Of a DNA stretch of 64,000 bases, positions 36,022-44,768 are shown piece after piece. A program made the position numbers and the translations under genes. The notes beneath the pieces were generated by a model. It did not search any database, was not told the origin of the DNA, and saw nothing but the letters and a program-made list of their open reading frames with translations. Every line of letters begins with the position of its first letter. Within the stretch, counting starts at the first letter, position 1. The DNA lies in assembly GCA_902619165.1 (NCBI GenBank), contig CACNDI010000006.1, positions 1-64,000 on the forward strand. Reading direction: 5' to 3'. This DNA comes from an uncultured Alphaproteobacteria bacterium. GTDB taxonomy: Bacteria; Pseudomonadota; Alphaproteobacteria; Rhodobacterales; Rhodobacteraceae.

Positions 36022-36843
36022 CTAATTTAACTCCTTCATCATTTCGTCTATCATTACGCTGGCATCATCACCAGTTATTTTAACCTTTTTCATCAGCCTT
36101 GCCTCAAGCCGCATATCTCTCTGTAACTCAATGCCCTTTGATGTCATTTGAATATCTCCAGAAGTATCAAACTTGCATAGCCCGGCTGCTTCAAGAGGTT
36201 TAACACTTGAATCGGCTAAATTCAGACCAGCTGACAAAGACACAAATGACTCAAAATCATCTATGTTTAAAGCTTCATCGAATTTCTTAAACTTCGCTAC
36301 AGCTTCTAGCATATTTTGCGATGTCATTTGCTTTTGTTCGGTCTTTACATCCAGTAAATGAGCAATACTACTACTGATTTTCTTAATGAGTTGAACCTGT
36401 CCTTCGTTTAGGGACTTGGGCCCACTCCTATCAAACATACAAAGGGTTCCCAGTGCAAAATTATCTTTGTTGACTACTGGAAATCCTGCATATCCCCAAG
36501 ATTCAGCCTTTGGATGAGATTTCCAAACAGGATCTTTTGAAATATCATGCATCAATAATGGCTCAGTATCTAGTAAAACAAATGAACATATATTGTGCTC
36601 CGTACGCAAATTTTTGCTCCCTGGCTTGAAATCATCGGTTTCTCTTCCCGTCATTGCGATAGCGCACTGCATCTCTCCATCATATAAGCTGAAAGTTGCG
36701 TCTGTAAAACCTGTGATGTCTTTTGCCAAATCACAATATACCTGAAATAAATCTGGATTGGGGCTTTCGATTAAACCCGTTTTCACAACTGCCTTCGCTC
36801 GCTGTTCTTCATTTGCGGGTCTCGGCGCTAATCCTACTGACAT
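36022..36843 (-). CDS. GAF-domain sensory protein
   Basis: Cytoplasmic protein of 273 residues. A GAF domain covers about 25-165 (YCDLAKDITGFTDATFSLYD, then NICSFVLLDTEPLLMHDISKD, GYAGFPVVNKDNFALGTLCMFD), typical of the GAF domains that precede cyclases or kinases, but here no output domain follows. The C-terminal 100 residues are helical with a MARR/winged-helix-like feel (LEAAGLCKFDTSGDIQMTSKG), which could bind DNA or a partner. A strong ribosome site AAGGAGAG lies upstream, and a small inverted repeat sits just before it. Confidence 0.75.
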   Translation of the reverse strand: MSVGLAPRPANEEQRAKAVVKTGLIESPNPDLFQVYCDLAKDITGFTDATFSLYDGEMQCAIAMTGRETDDFKPGSKNLRTEHNICSFVLLDTEPLLMHDISKDPVWKSHPKAESWGYAGFPVVNKDNFALGTLCMFDRSGPKSLNEGQVQLIKKISSSIAHLLDVKTEQKQMTSQNMLEAVAKFKKFDEALNIDDFESFVSLSAGLNLADSSVKPLEAAGLCKFDTSGDIQMTSKGIELQRDMRLEARLMKKVKITGDDASVMIDEMMKELN

Positions 36844-36861
36844 TGTTCTCTCCTTTATAAC

Positions 36862-36878
36862 AGTTTATATTGTAAACT
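36862..36878. promoter_or_regulatory. inverted repeat upstream of the GAF gene
   Basis: AGTTTA-TATTG-TAAACT, 19-35 bases before the GAF-gene ATG and next to its ribosome site. Such a 6-5-6 repeat could be an operator near the promoter. Both halves are AT-rich, so chance is possible. Confidence 0.35.
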
Positions 36879-36971
36879 AAAAAACTGGTTGTTCAACTTT
36901 ATCTTAAAGTATTAGTATACAAAGTTCGATATTGTTCTTAAATTCAAACAAACAATTTTTTAGAGGATAAA

Positions 36972-37268
36972 ATGTCAAAAAAAATCTATCAAGTAGTTAT
37001 CTACAAATCAATTTCTGATGAAGAAAAGTTGGCGAAATACGCAGCTTTGGCAGGACCAGCAATTAAAGGAGCCGGGGGCAAGTTTCTTGCTAGAGGAATT
37101 CCTGTTATGACAAAAGAAAGTGGTGAAAAAACGCGGACAGTTGTTTTGGAGTGGGAAAGCTTAGAGCACGCAGAAAATGGCTATAATAGCGAAGGATACC
37201 AAGAAGCATTAAGAGCTTTGGATGGGGCAGCCATTCGTGAATTTAGATATGTCGAGGCGGCAGAATAA
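36972..37268 (+). CDS. DUF1330-family protein
   Basis: Small (98 aa) protein of the DUF1330 family, a dimeric alpha/beta-barrel fold of unknown function. Family pattern seen: YQVVIYKSISDEEKLAKYAA, GGKFLARGIPV, VVLEWESLEHAENGYNSEGY and the ending REFRYVEA. The ribosome site AGAGGA lies 6 bases before the ATG. It is divergent from the GAF gene. The relatives are common in proteobacteria, often near catabolic genes. Confidence 0.85.
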   Translation: MSKKIYQVVIYKSISDEEKLAKYAALAGPAIKGAGGKFLARGIPVMTKESGEKTRTVVLEWESLEHAENGYNSEGYQEALRALDGAAIREFRYVEAAE

Positions 37269-37311
37269 GTCATTTTCTTAATCTATTTTATAATACAATT
37301 GTGACACGCAA

Positions 37312-38670
37312 TTGAGAGAACATCTACTATCAACTTTTAAGCTTTCTTTACCATTAATAATCGCACAAATAGCTCAGTTAGGCTTAGGGCTAACCGACGT
37401 TGCGATGATTGGTTGGTATGGGACCAGTGAATTAGCTGCCTTAACCCTCGGACATACATGCCTCTTCTTTATATATATAACTCTCACTGGCTTTTCACTT
37501 GCTGTTATTACAAATGTATCAAGAGCTTTTGGTAAGGAAGATACAGAAGCACTTAGAATTAATTTCAGAATGGGTCTGTGGCTAATTTTTGCCTTTTCCC
37601 TGTTTGGTTTGGCTTTAGTGAGCAAAACTTCAGCATTTCTTACATTTTTAGAACAGGATGAATACATTGTTGAAATAGTATCTGAATATATTCAAATAGT
37701 TCAGTGGATGATGCCATTTTTACTACTCACATATGTAATAAAGGCATTTTTGATATCTGTAAAAAAGCAGCAGGTTGTTCTTTTCATTTCTATCTTGGGC
37801 TTAATCACGAACTTTATATTTAATTATCTATTTATCTTTGGCAACTTTGGATTCCCGGAATTAGGGATCACTGGCGTCGCGTGTTCTTCACTTTTAACCA
37901 GTATTTGCATGATGCTCTCTGGGCTTTTGTACATTCATCTTTCTGATTTGAAAGAAAAGCAAATTTTTAAAGATTTTTTTGTTTTCGATGCTGAAATCTT
38001 TAAAAATCTTTTCAAACTCGGTTGGCCGATATGTTTGACAATTATGGCTGAAAGTGGAATGTTTTCATTTGCCTCTATTTTAATGGGTTGGATTGGTGAC
38101 GTAGAATTAGCAGCCCACGGTATTTCCATAACAGTATTCGCACTTTTTTTTATGATACCCTTGGGAATCTCTCAAGCCGGTACAGTCATTATTGCCAAAA
38201 CAATAGGAGCCAATGAGTTAAGCAAGTTGGACCAAGCAGCCTCTTCTGTCTATTTTCTTGGTCTTGGGTGGGCACTTCTAAATACCTTCCTAATAATATT
38301 TTTTGGTGATTTTATAATCTCTTTATTTTTGAATAGTAATGATTTAAATGTCGATATAGTTGCATTTTATGCAGGAATTTTTCTCTTCGTTGGCTGTTTT
38401 TTCCATTTAGCCGACAGCGGACAAATACTTTTCGCTGCACTCTTAAGAGGCTTCTCCGATACAAAGAAACCCTTTATAATTTCTTTTTTTTCTTATTGGA
38501 CTATAGGTATCCCTGCTGCATATTTTCTTTCTCAAAAAACTTCATTGGTCGGTTCAGGAGTTTATTACGGCATTGGACTGGGTTTATTAGTTTGTTCCAT
38601 CCTTCTTTTTTTTAGATTTGTTAAAATCAAGAGTGAAAAAAAATCTACTTTTGAATCTCCAAAGATCTGA
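37312..38670 (+). CDS. MATE-family efflux transporter
   Basis: Cation-coupled multidrug/toxin exporter of 452 residues with about twelve hydrophobic helices in two MatE repeats. Seen are LPLIIAQIAQLGLGLTDVAM at the start of helix 1 and LGWPICLTIMAESGMFSFAS at the start of the second repeat. The start is TTG 37312; no ATG lies before the first helix and no ribosome site is visible. A TATAAT at 37289-37294 lies only 18 bases upstream, so the transcript may have a very short leader. Substrate unknown. Confidence 0.85.
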   Translation: MREHLLSTFKLSLPLIIAQIAQLGLGLTDVAMIGWYGTSELAALTLGHTCLFFIYITLTGFSLAVITNVSRAFGKEDTEALRINFRMGLWLIFAFSLFGLALVSKTSAFLTFLEQDEYIVEIVSEYIQIVQWMMPFLLLTYVIKAFLISVKKQQVVLFISILGLITNFIFNYLFIFGNFGFPELGITGVACSSLLTSICMMLSGLLYIHLSDLKEKQIFKDFFVFDAEIFKNLFKLGWPICLTIMAESGMFSFASILMGWIGDVELAAHGISITVFALFFMIPLGISQAGTVIIAKTIGANELSKLDQAASSVYFLGLGWALLNTFLIIFFGDFIISLFLNSNDLNVDIVAFYAGIFLFVGCFFHLADSGQILFAALLRGFSDTKKPFIISFFSYWTIGIPAAYFLSQKTSLVGSGVYYGIGLGLLVCSILLFFRFVKIKSEKKSTFESPKI

Positions 38671-38714
38671 TACTTCTCAAACTTAATTGTAAAAAACATA
38701 TTCTAAGTTCGTGA

Positions 38715-38743
38715 CTTTGAGATAAAAAAGATTAATGTATAAT
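38715..38743 (+). promoter_or_regulatory. sigma70-like promoter of the cyclase-TPR gene
   Basis: CTTTGA (38715-38720), 17 bases, then a consensus TATAAT (38738-38743), 22 bases before the ATG at 38766. The ribosome site AAGGA (38755-38759) lies 6 bases before the ATG. The -35 element is weak, the -10 is perfect. Confidence 0.6.
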
Positions 38744-38765
38744 AGGTACAACTTAAGGACTTAAC

Positions 38766-40601
38766 ATGGCAGAGAACGTTGTTCAATTAAATAAATCTTC
38801 TCAGCAAGACATAGACAGAAAAATCGCAGTTATTTTTGTTACTGACGTTGTTGGTTTCAGCAAATCTATGGAAGTGAATGAAGAAGAAACCTTACGTAGC
38901 TTTAGAGCTTGCCAGGAAATCCTAGATAAGCTTTTTGAAGAGCATGGTGGCAGAATTTTTAATACAGCAGGAGATTCTGTATTAGCTGAATTTCAGAGTG
39001 CTGTCTCTGCAGTGGTTTGTGCAAACGAGTTTCAAAAATTAATTAAGGAAAGAAATAAATCAGTTTCTGAAGAATCCCAAATGAGCTTCAGAATAGGTTT
39101 GAATATGGGAGATGTGATAATTGAAGGAGATAATCTCTACGGTGAGGGTGTAAATGTAGCCGCGAGACTTGAAGCTCTATCACAAGCCAATGGAATATGT
39201 GTATCAAAAAGTATAGTTGACTTTGTAAATAAAAAGACAGAACTGCTATTCAATGATCTAGGGGAACAAAAGGTAAAAAACACTGAAGTTCATGCTTACG
39301 ATATTGCGGACCCCGATCTACAAGTTAGAGAAAAAAATGACAAAAAACTTGCAGAGGCTGCAGCTGAAAAAATTACAAAAACAAGTAAAGCACCATCAGT
39401 AGCAGTACTTCCTTTCTTGAATTTAAGTAATGACTCAGAGCAAGATTTCTTTGTTGATGGGATCACTGAGGATATTATTTCCTATCTATCTAAACTGAAG
39501 ACATTTCCTATTATATCTATAAATTCAGTAATACCTTACAAAGATACGAAAGAACCTACACAAAAAATTGCCTCTGATCTAGGTGCTAGCTATTTGGTGC
39601 AAGGAAGCATAAGAAAAGGCGGTAACAAAGTTAGAATAATGGCAAAACTAACCGATGCTGTTGAAGATACCCAAATCTGGTCACAAACCTGGGATCGATC
39701 ATTAGATGATGTCTTTGAAGTTCAGGATGAAGTTTCACAAAAATCTGCGGCGTTAATCAGCCCAGCAATTATTACTAATGAAAGAAAGAAATTATCAGAT
39801 CGTGAGATGAATGCTCTCAGCAGCTGGGATGAGTATTTGCAAGCTGTGAACTCATATGCACTAATGAATGCGTCTAAGACAACTGAAGAAAAACTGCTTC
39901 ACCTTCAAAAATCAATAGAACACGGAGAAAAAGCTACGGCGTTGGATCCAAATCATAGTTCTGCGTTTAATCTTCTAGCTCAAGGTTATAATTTTCTAAT
40001 ATTTGAGTCGTCGGCACAGGATAATAGATCAGAAAATGAAAAAAAATTTAAAGAGTATACAGAAAAAGCATTTCAGCTAGATCCTCAAAATCCAGACTCA
40101 ATAATGAATATGGGGTTCATGGCGTTCTTTGATGAAGATAAGAATAGATTTACAGATTATGTTAATAAAGCTTTAGAGGTTAATCCTCACCATTCTCGTT
40201 CTTTAATGGCTAGAGGTATGAATTTATTAGAAGAAGGCAAGGACTTTAATGCAGCAATTGACGCCTTTACCAGAGCCGCTGAAGTTGATCCACTAGGAGA
40301 AGATTATGGAGAAACTGTTATATTTTTCTGCCATCTTGGAAATCGTGATTGGGAAAATGCCATTCAGTCTGTAGATCGTGAGATTAGAGAAAATAATCAT
40401 AGTCGATATTTTGGTTTCAAGGCAGTAGTGTTAGCTCATCAAGGGAAAGTTTCTGAAAGTAAAGAATGGCTTTTAAAATATCAAACAGAGCGTCCAGAAA
40501 TCAAAAGTATTGAAGATTATAAAAATGTAGCTCCAGATTTTAACAACGAAATAAAAAGCATTATGATTGAAGGTATGAAGATAGCAGGCTTGCCTGAGTA
40601 A
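38766..40601 (+). CDS. class III adenylate cyclase with TolB-like and TPR regions
   Basis: Cytoplasmic signalling protein of 611 residues. An N-terminal class III nucleotide cyclase domain (about 18-190) has metal aspartates D27 (FVTDVVGFSKS) and D70 (AGDSVLAEF). Next is a TolB/FlgO-like segment (about 205-340; VAVLPFLNLSNDSEQDFFVDG, ITEDIISYLSKL), then TPR repeats to the C-terminus (KATALDPNHSSAFNLLAQGY, FQLDPQNPDSIMNMGFMAF, LEVNPHHSRSLMARGMNLL). This architecture is frequent in alphaproteobacteria (rhizobia have many). The product is probably cAMP. No transmembrane helix. The signal it senses is unknown. Confidence 0.88.
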   Translation: MAENVVQLNKSSQQDIDRKIAVIFVTDVVGFSKSMEVNEEETLRSFRACQEILDKLFEEHGGRIFNTAGDSVLAEFQSAVSAVVCANEFQKLIKERNKSVSEESQMSFRIGLNMGDVIIEGDNLYGEGVNVAARLEALSQANGICVSKSIVDFVNKKTELLFNDLGEQKVKNTEVHAYDIADPDLQVREKNDKKLAEAAAEKITKTSKAPSVAVLPFLNLSNDSEQDFFVDGITEDIISYLSKLKTFPIISINSVIPYKDTKEPTQKIASDLGASYLVQGSIRKGGNKVRIMAKLTDAVEDTQIWSQTWDRSLDDVFEVQDEVSQKSAALISPAIITNERKKLSDREMNALSSWDEYLQAVNSYALMNASKTTEEKLLHLQKSIEHGEKATALDPNHSSAFNLLAQGYNFLIFESSAQDNRSENEKKFKEYTEKAFQLDPQNPDSIMNMGFMAFFDEDKNRFTDYVNKALEVNPHHSRSLMARGMNLLEEGKDFNAAIDAFTRAAEVDPLGEDYGETVIFFCHLGNRDWENAIQSVDREIRENNHSRYFGFKAVVLAHQGKVSESKEWLLKYQTERPEIKSIEDYKNVAPDFNNEIKSIMIEGMKIAGLPE

Positions 40602-40606
40602 AGCTT

Positions 40607-41248
40607 CTAATTTGCGTGTTGAACTACTACGGAATTACAAAATTTTTCAACCGTTTTTCCAGAAACAGACGAAAAATAATTTACTGTGTCGTCTATGTAC
40701 TGTTGATCGATTTTGAAGTCTAACCAAAAAGTTAAAATAGCATCCCAAGCTGGGCTTTTATCGCCCTTATAACCTGCTATTTTTGGCAAACTTACTTTCA
40801 TCCTATTTACATTTTTTTTTGAGTACTGATATGCCATATCAACTAATTCTTTCCTGAAGTCCGTTAATTCAACATTACTAGATTTATTCATAAAAATTAT
40901 AAGCTTGTAGTCTGAAACGTCACCTTCAACAGTTATTATATCCTCGGCAATGATTAACCTTACAGCACTGCCATCAATAAAGACTTTTTCATCGTCCTGA
41001 ATATCTTTATATTGATTAGTGGCAGCTAAAGAACGCATTGCATTTGTGTCTTCAAACCATATTTCCGCAATACCATCGATAGTATCTTCAAAAGTCAATT
41101 CGTCATTATAGATTGGGTGAGATTGAACATAGGTTCCCACTAGTGGCGATCTAGTAACAATTTCGGCATGTTCATTTTTCCAGTAATTCTGGAACTTTTC
41201 ATATGTTAGTCCTTGTTTTTTCTTAATAATTGTAATTGCGTTAATCAT
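40607..41248 (-). CDS. EthD-domain protein (two repeats)
   Basis: Protein of 213 residues with an N-terminal EthD-like domain (MINAITIIKKKQGLTYEKFQ, then NEHAEIV and HPIYN) and a second, more diverged copy (SDYKLIIFMNKSSNVELTDF). EthD proteins are dimeric ferredoxin-like folds found beside oxygenases and in degradation operons of ethers, aromatics and lactones; the chemistry is often unknown. It overlaps the CMD-like gene by 8 bases and belongs to the minus-strand arm of the ABC-transporter locus. Confidence 0.78.
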   Translation of the reverse strand: MINAITIIKKKQGLTYEKFQNYWKNEHAEIVTRSPLVGTYVQSHPIYNDELTFEDTIDGIAEIWFEDTNAMRSLAATNQYKDIQDDEKVFIDGSAVRLIIAEDIITVEGDVSDYKLIIFMNKSSNVELTDFRKELVDMAYQYSKKNVNRMKVSLPKIAGYKGDKSPAWDAILTFWLDFKIDQQYIDDTVNYFSSVSGKTVEKFCNSVVVQHAN

Positions 41249-41819
41249 CTTTGTAATATCCTATAATGTCGCCTTCATTGGTAACGCCTAGCCCATTTAT
41301 ACTTCTATTCACATAATTAAAATAACAAACGATCTGATTAGCTTCTAATATCTGCCCATCATCTAAACCCGCAGTTCTTAAATTATCCACATCAGCTCTT
41401 TTAATATCGCTCGGTCTTAAAGTCAGTTTTTCTGCATACTGCATCAAAGCAAGTTCAACTCCTGTGAAACAATCTTGTGGTTTTCTTTTTTTCAATGAAA
41501 AATAGATCTTATCACTCTTTTCTTTATCACGAATTAAAAATTCAGCGTTTTTCCAATGATTTAGAAGAGAATATTCACATGAATTTAAAATAGATACATA
41601 TGAGCTGATAGTTTCTTGTAACCATTCTGGCAATGTATTTGTATCATCGTGCAAACAGCTTTTATAAAGTGCCATATGGCCTTTCATAGTACTAGGTCTT
41701 AATGAATGGACCCTTAGAACATTATCAACTGTTCCGTGAGGGGTTCTTGCTTCATCCAAAGCCTGCTTAAGTTCAGTGTCAGCCATTTCATCAGAAAGCA
41801 TCTTTATCCAAGACGACAT
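41241..41819 (-). CDS. CMD/AhpD-like protein with altered redox motif
   Basis: Protein of 192 residues of the carboxymuconolactone-decarboxylase / peroxidase-related superfamily (RVHSLRPSTMKGHMALYKS, then SYVSILNSCEYSLLNHWKN). The usual CxxC-x3-H active site reads C81-x2-S84-x3-H88, so the second cysteine is lost and a thiol peroxidase cycle by that pair is unlikely. It lies between the binding-protein gene and the EthD gene in one unit. Its role is open: it may be a decarboxylase/isomerase rather than a peroxidase. Confidence 0.75.
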   Translation of the reverse strand: MSSWIKMLSDEMADTELKQALDEARTPHGTVDNVLRVHSLRPSTMKGHMALYKSCLHDDTNTLPEWLQETISSYVSILNSCEYSLLNHWKNAEFLIRDKEKSDKIYFSLKKRKPQDCFTGVELALMQYAEKLTLRPSDIKRADVDNLRTAGLDDGQILEANQIVCYFNYVNRSINGLGVTNEGDIIGYYKDD

Positions 41820-41840
41820 TTTAAAAAGCTCCGTTTATAG

Positions 41841-41861
41841 AAGGGCGGCTGTACCGCCCTT
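41841..41861 (-). promoter_or_regulatory. intercistronic hairpin after the binding-protein gene
   Basis: AAGGGCGG (41841-41848), loop CTGTA, CCGCCCTT (41854-41861), a perfect 8-bp GC-rich stem. On the minus strand it is followed by CTATAAAC, not a U-tract, so it is probably an RNA-stabilising or weak attenuating hairpin at the 3' end of the binding-protein message. Confidence 0.65.
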
Positions 41862-41874
41862 AAGAAAAATCAGA

Positions 41875-42648
41875 CTATAGGCCCCACTTTTCGGCAGTTT
41901 TCTTAAAAAAGCCTTTTGCCTTCTTTATTTCTATCCAGTGGTTAACAAAATTAATCCACACTTGGTCATTTTGAGGAAGCAACATTGCAAGTGGAGTTGG
42001 TGAACGCGGTGCATCTATACTAATTTCTTTAACATTTGAATACTTTGCCTTAAGAGTAGAGCCTTCCAAGTTAGATGTAACGAATACATCCGCTCTCCCT
42101 GCTAATACTTCCTGATACCCTCTAGCAGGAGCCTCAACGCTTTTGATGCTTGCATTTGGAAACCAACCCTTAACTAAGGGCTCCATAGCGGTTCCAAGAG
42201 TGGTGGCAACCTTTACTCCATCTTTATTGATGGAGTCCCAACCATTAAACTTCCCTACTTTTTCAGATGTAGTAAAAGGTTTGAAGTTAACAGCCATGTA
42301 ACTTTCAGAGAAACCTGCGGCTTTCATTCTTGAAGGCTTGATAGACGCTGAACCTGTTATATGGTATTTCCCTGCGACTACGCCATTTACTATTGTCTTC
42401 CAGTCTGTTGGGACAAATTCGATTTCTACTCCAAGATCGTTTGCTAACTCGGTCATTATGTCAATGTCATAACCTTTGTATTTATTAGTCGCTGGATCCC
42501 TAACCGTGAAGGGATTAAAATCGCCTGTGGTCCCTGCTTTTAGTTTGCCGCTACTTAATATTTGGTTAAGCGCTGACTCGGCGCTTACGCCACCAACGAC
42601 AAGACCCATGCTCATCAATGTAATAAAAATAATTCTTAAAAATCTCAT
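41875..42648 (-). CDS. ABC transporter substrate-binding protein (amino-acid/PBP2 type)
   Basis: Periplasmic binding protein of 257 residues. The signal peptide is MRFLRIIFITLMSMGLVVGG, with cleavage after VSA. The type II fold starts LNQILSSGKLKAGTTGDFNP and has GYDIDIMTELANDLG, as in polar-amino-acid binding proteins and the related cyclohexadienyl-dehydratase group. It should feed the ATPase and permease encoded divergently at 42827-44345. The ligand cannot be named; the neighbouring catabolic enzymes suggest a ring or carboxylate compound. Confidence 0.85.
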   Translation of the reverse strand: MRFLRIIFITLMSMGLVVGGVSAESALNQILSSGKLKAGTTGDFNPFTVRDPATNKYKGYDIDIMTELANDLGVEIEFVPTDWKTIVNGVVAGKYHITGSASIKPSRMKAAGFSESYMAVNFKPFTTSEKVGKFNGWDSINKDGVKVATTLGTAMEPLVKGWFPNASIKSVEAPARGYQEVLAGRADVFVTSNLEGSTLKAKYSNVKEISIDAPRSPTPLAMLLPQNDQVWINFVNHWIEIKKAKGFFKKTAEKWGL

Positions 42649-42826
42649 AAAAATCTCCCTTAGGTATTAAAACCACTTTTTTTTTTTATAAAAACAACTT
42701 TTTTGACAATAACACTATAAGAACAACCAAGAAATATGCAACTAAGAACAAGGAGTTGCTTAAAGTATTGTCATGCGGTTAAGCTAAACAAGGCAAAACG
42801 CAGAATTACACGGAAGCGGGCATAAA

Positions 42827-43567
42827 TTGAAAAATACATTTGCAGTAGAAATACAAGGACTAACAAAATCATTTAAAGACTTTAAAGCCCTCAATACCAT
42901 AGACCTTAATATCAAGCATGGTGAAAAAGTTGTTATTTGTGGCCCCTCAGGATCTGGTAAATCCACGCTTATAAGATGCATTAATGGCCTTGAAGACTTT
43001 GATGAGGGGAAAATATCAATATCAGGCAACCCTCAAAACCCTACAAAAGAAAGTTTTGTTTCTGATTTTCATATAGGCATGGTTTTTCAACAATTTAATT
43101 TGTTCCCTCACCTCTCAGTCATTGAAAACTTAAAACTAGGGCCAATGAAGTCACTAGGATTATCAGAAAAGGATGCAGAAACTCGTGCAAGAAAACTTTT
43201 GGAAAGAGTAAAAATACCAGAACAAGCGTTAAAAAAGCCAAATCAGCTATCCGGAGGTCAGCAACAACGAGTTGCGATTGCCCGCGCGCTATGCATGGAG
43301 CCAAAACTTATGCTATTCGACGAACCGACATCTGCTCTGGATCCAGAGATGATTTCAGAGGTCTTAGAAGTAATAGTCGATTTAGCCCGAGAAGGAATGA
43401 CTATGGTTGTTGTTACCCATGAAATGGGTTTTGCTAAAAAAGTTGCCGATCGAATAATATTCATGGATGGTGGATCAATTGTTGAGCAGAATAGCCCAGG
43501 AATGTTTTTTAAAAAACCCCAAACTGCAAGATGCAAAAAATTTCTTAAACAAATACTACACCACTGA
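42827..43567 (+). CDS. polar-amino-acid-type ABC transporter ATPase
   Basis: GlnQ/HisP-type ATPase of 246 residues. Walker [10 protein letters not shown], the Q-loop [14 protein letters not shown], signature [15 protein letters not shown], Walker [15 protein letters not shown] and the switch histidine in [10 protein letters not shown] are all intact. The start is TTG 42827, as no ATG is near the first strand ([12 protein letters not shown]). It is first gene of the plus-strand arm, 8 bases before the permease, and pairs with the divergent binding protein. Confidence 0.88.
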   Translation: MKNTFAVEIQGLTKSFKDFKALNTIDLNIKHGEKVVICGPSGSGKSTLIRCINGLEDFDEGKISISGNPQNPTKESFVSDFHIGMVFQQFNLFPHLSVIENLKLGPMKSLGLSEKDAETRARKLLERVKIPEQALKKPNQLSGGQQQRVAIARALCMEPKLMLFDEPTSALDPEMISEVLEVIVDLAREGMTMVVVTHEMGFAKKVADRIIFMDGGSIVEQNSPGMFFKKPQTARCKKFLKQILHH

Positions 43568-43574
43568 TTTAACA

Positions 43575-44345
43575 ATGTTTCGTATTTTAATATTATTTTT
43601 TGTTTTTTTTACTTTAGGCAGCTGCTCGTCGCCCGAAGGCACTTGGGGGTGGTATGTAATTGACCCTTCTACTAAAGCTGGGTGGACGAATATAAAATTT
43701 TTGGTTGGAGGGTTTTACTCAACAATACTCTTATCAATAATTGCTGCCTTTTTATCAATTTTTATAGGCCTTGTTGTAGCATTGCCAGCAATGTCGGACA
43801 ATAAACTGCTAAAACTATTCAATAGAGTCTATGTAGAATTTATTAGGTCTATTCCTTTGTTACCAATGTTGTTCTGGGTGTTTTACGGACTTCCTGTCAT
43901 TTTAAAGTCAATGGGCATAGATGCCAATATCGATGCTTTTTGGGGCGCTATTATCACATTAGCAATTTCGGATAGTGCATTCACCGCAGAAATTTACAGG
44001 GCTGGCATACAATCCATTTCTAAAGGACAAACAGAAGCCGCAAAAACTATTGGCCTAAACTATTACCAAACCATGAGATATGTAATAATGCCCCAGGCAT
44101 TGAGAAGGATTCTACCTCCACTGGCAAACCAATTCATCTATATTGTAAAAATGTCTGCATTCGCTTCTGTTATTGGGATGCAAGAGTTAACAAGGAGAGC
44201 AAACGAGATAGTTGTGACGGAATACCGTCCTTTAGAGATCTACACACTTTTGATTTTTGAGTATCTAATTCTAGTGCTGCTTATTAGCTTTGGGGTAAGA
44301 TATTTGGAGAAAAAACTTGGATCCAATGAAAGCGCCAACAGCTAA
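43575..44345 (+). CDS. polar-amino-acid-type ABC transporter permease
   Basis: HisM/GlnP-family permease, 256 residues from ATG 43575; an in-frame ATG at 43467 lies inside the ATPase gene. The coupling motif EAAKTIGLNYYQTMRYVIMPQA is split as EAAKTIGLN and YVIMPQALRRILPP. The N-terminus is odd: MFRILILFFVFFTLGSCSSPEG looks like a lipoprotein signal with LGSC as a lipobox, followed by a short exposed stretch (TWGWYVIDPSTKAGW) before the first permease helix. Only one permease gene is present, so it would act as a homodimer. Confidence 0.85.
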   Translation: MFRILILFFVFFTLGSCSSPEGTWGWYVIDPSTKAGWTNIKFLVGGFYSTILLSIIAAFLSIFIGLVVALPAMSDNKLLKLFNRVYVEFIRSIPLLPMLFWVFYGLPVILKSMGIDANIDAFWGAIITLAISDSAFTAEIYRAGIQSISKGQTEAAKTIGLNYYQTMRYVIMPQALRRILPPLANQFIYIVKMSAFASVIGMQELTRRANEIVVTEYRPLEIYTLLIFEYLILVLLISFGVRYLEKKLGSNESANS

Positions 44346-44427
44346 GACCAATTTGGAGGTAATGAACTATTGAAAAAAATGTCAGAAATTTTAGACTTTA
44401 AGTAAAGCTAGCAGAGAAAGATAAGAT

Positions 44428-44763
44428 ATGGACTGGAAAAAATTAACTGCCGACACCAAACAATTGTTTTCAAAATTTCAAAAGGAAACCCCCGCTACTT
44501 TTGAAGGTTTTGGAGTTATGGGTAAAGATGCAAAGAAGAATGGACACTTGAGTGAAAAAACCAAGGAATTTATCGCGCTTGGTATCTCAGTTGCTGTCAG
44601 GTGTGAGAGTTGCATAGGACTACACGTTGAACATTTAGTTCGTTTAGGGGCAACAAGAGAGGAATTAGTTGAAGCTCTAAGCATGAGCTCATATATGGGT
44701 GGTGGTCCCTCAGTAACATACAGTGCTAAGGCATTGGAGGCCTTTGATCAACTATCAAATTAG
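44428..44763 (+). CDS. AhpD-like carboxymuconolactone decarboxylase-family protein
   Basis: Small (111 aa) CMD-domain protein with an intact redox motif C59-x2-C62-x3-H66 in VRCESCIGLHVEH, followed by GATREELVEALSMSSYMGGG, typical of AhpD-like single-domain members. It could act as a thiol peroxidase partner or an enzyme of ring-fission products. It sits 82 bases after the permease and 5 bases before the oxygenase gene. It differs from the CxxS protein on the other arm. Confidence 0.85.
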   Translation: MDWKKLTADTKQLFSKFQKETPATFEGFGVMGKDAKKNGHLSEKTKEFIALGISVAVRCESCIGLHVEHLVRLGATREELVEALSMSSYMGGGPSVTYSAKALEAFDQLSN

Positions 44764-44768
44764 GAATT

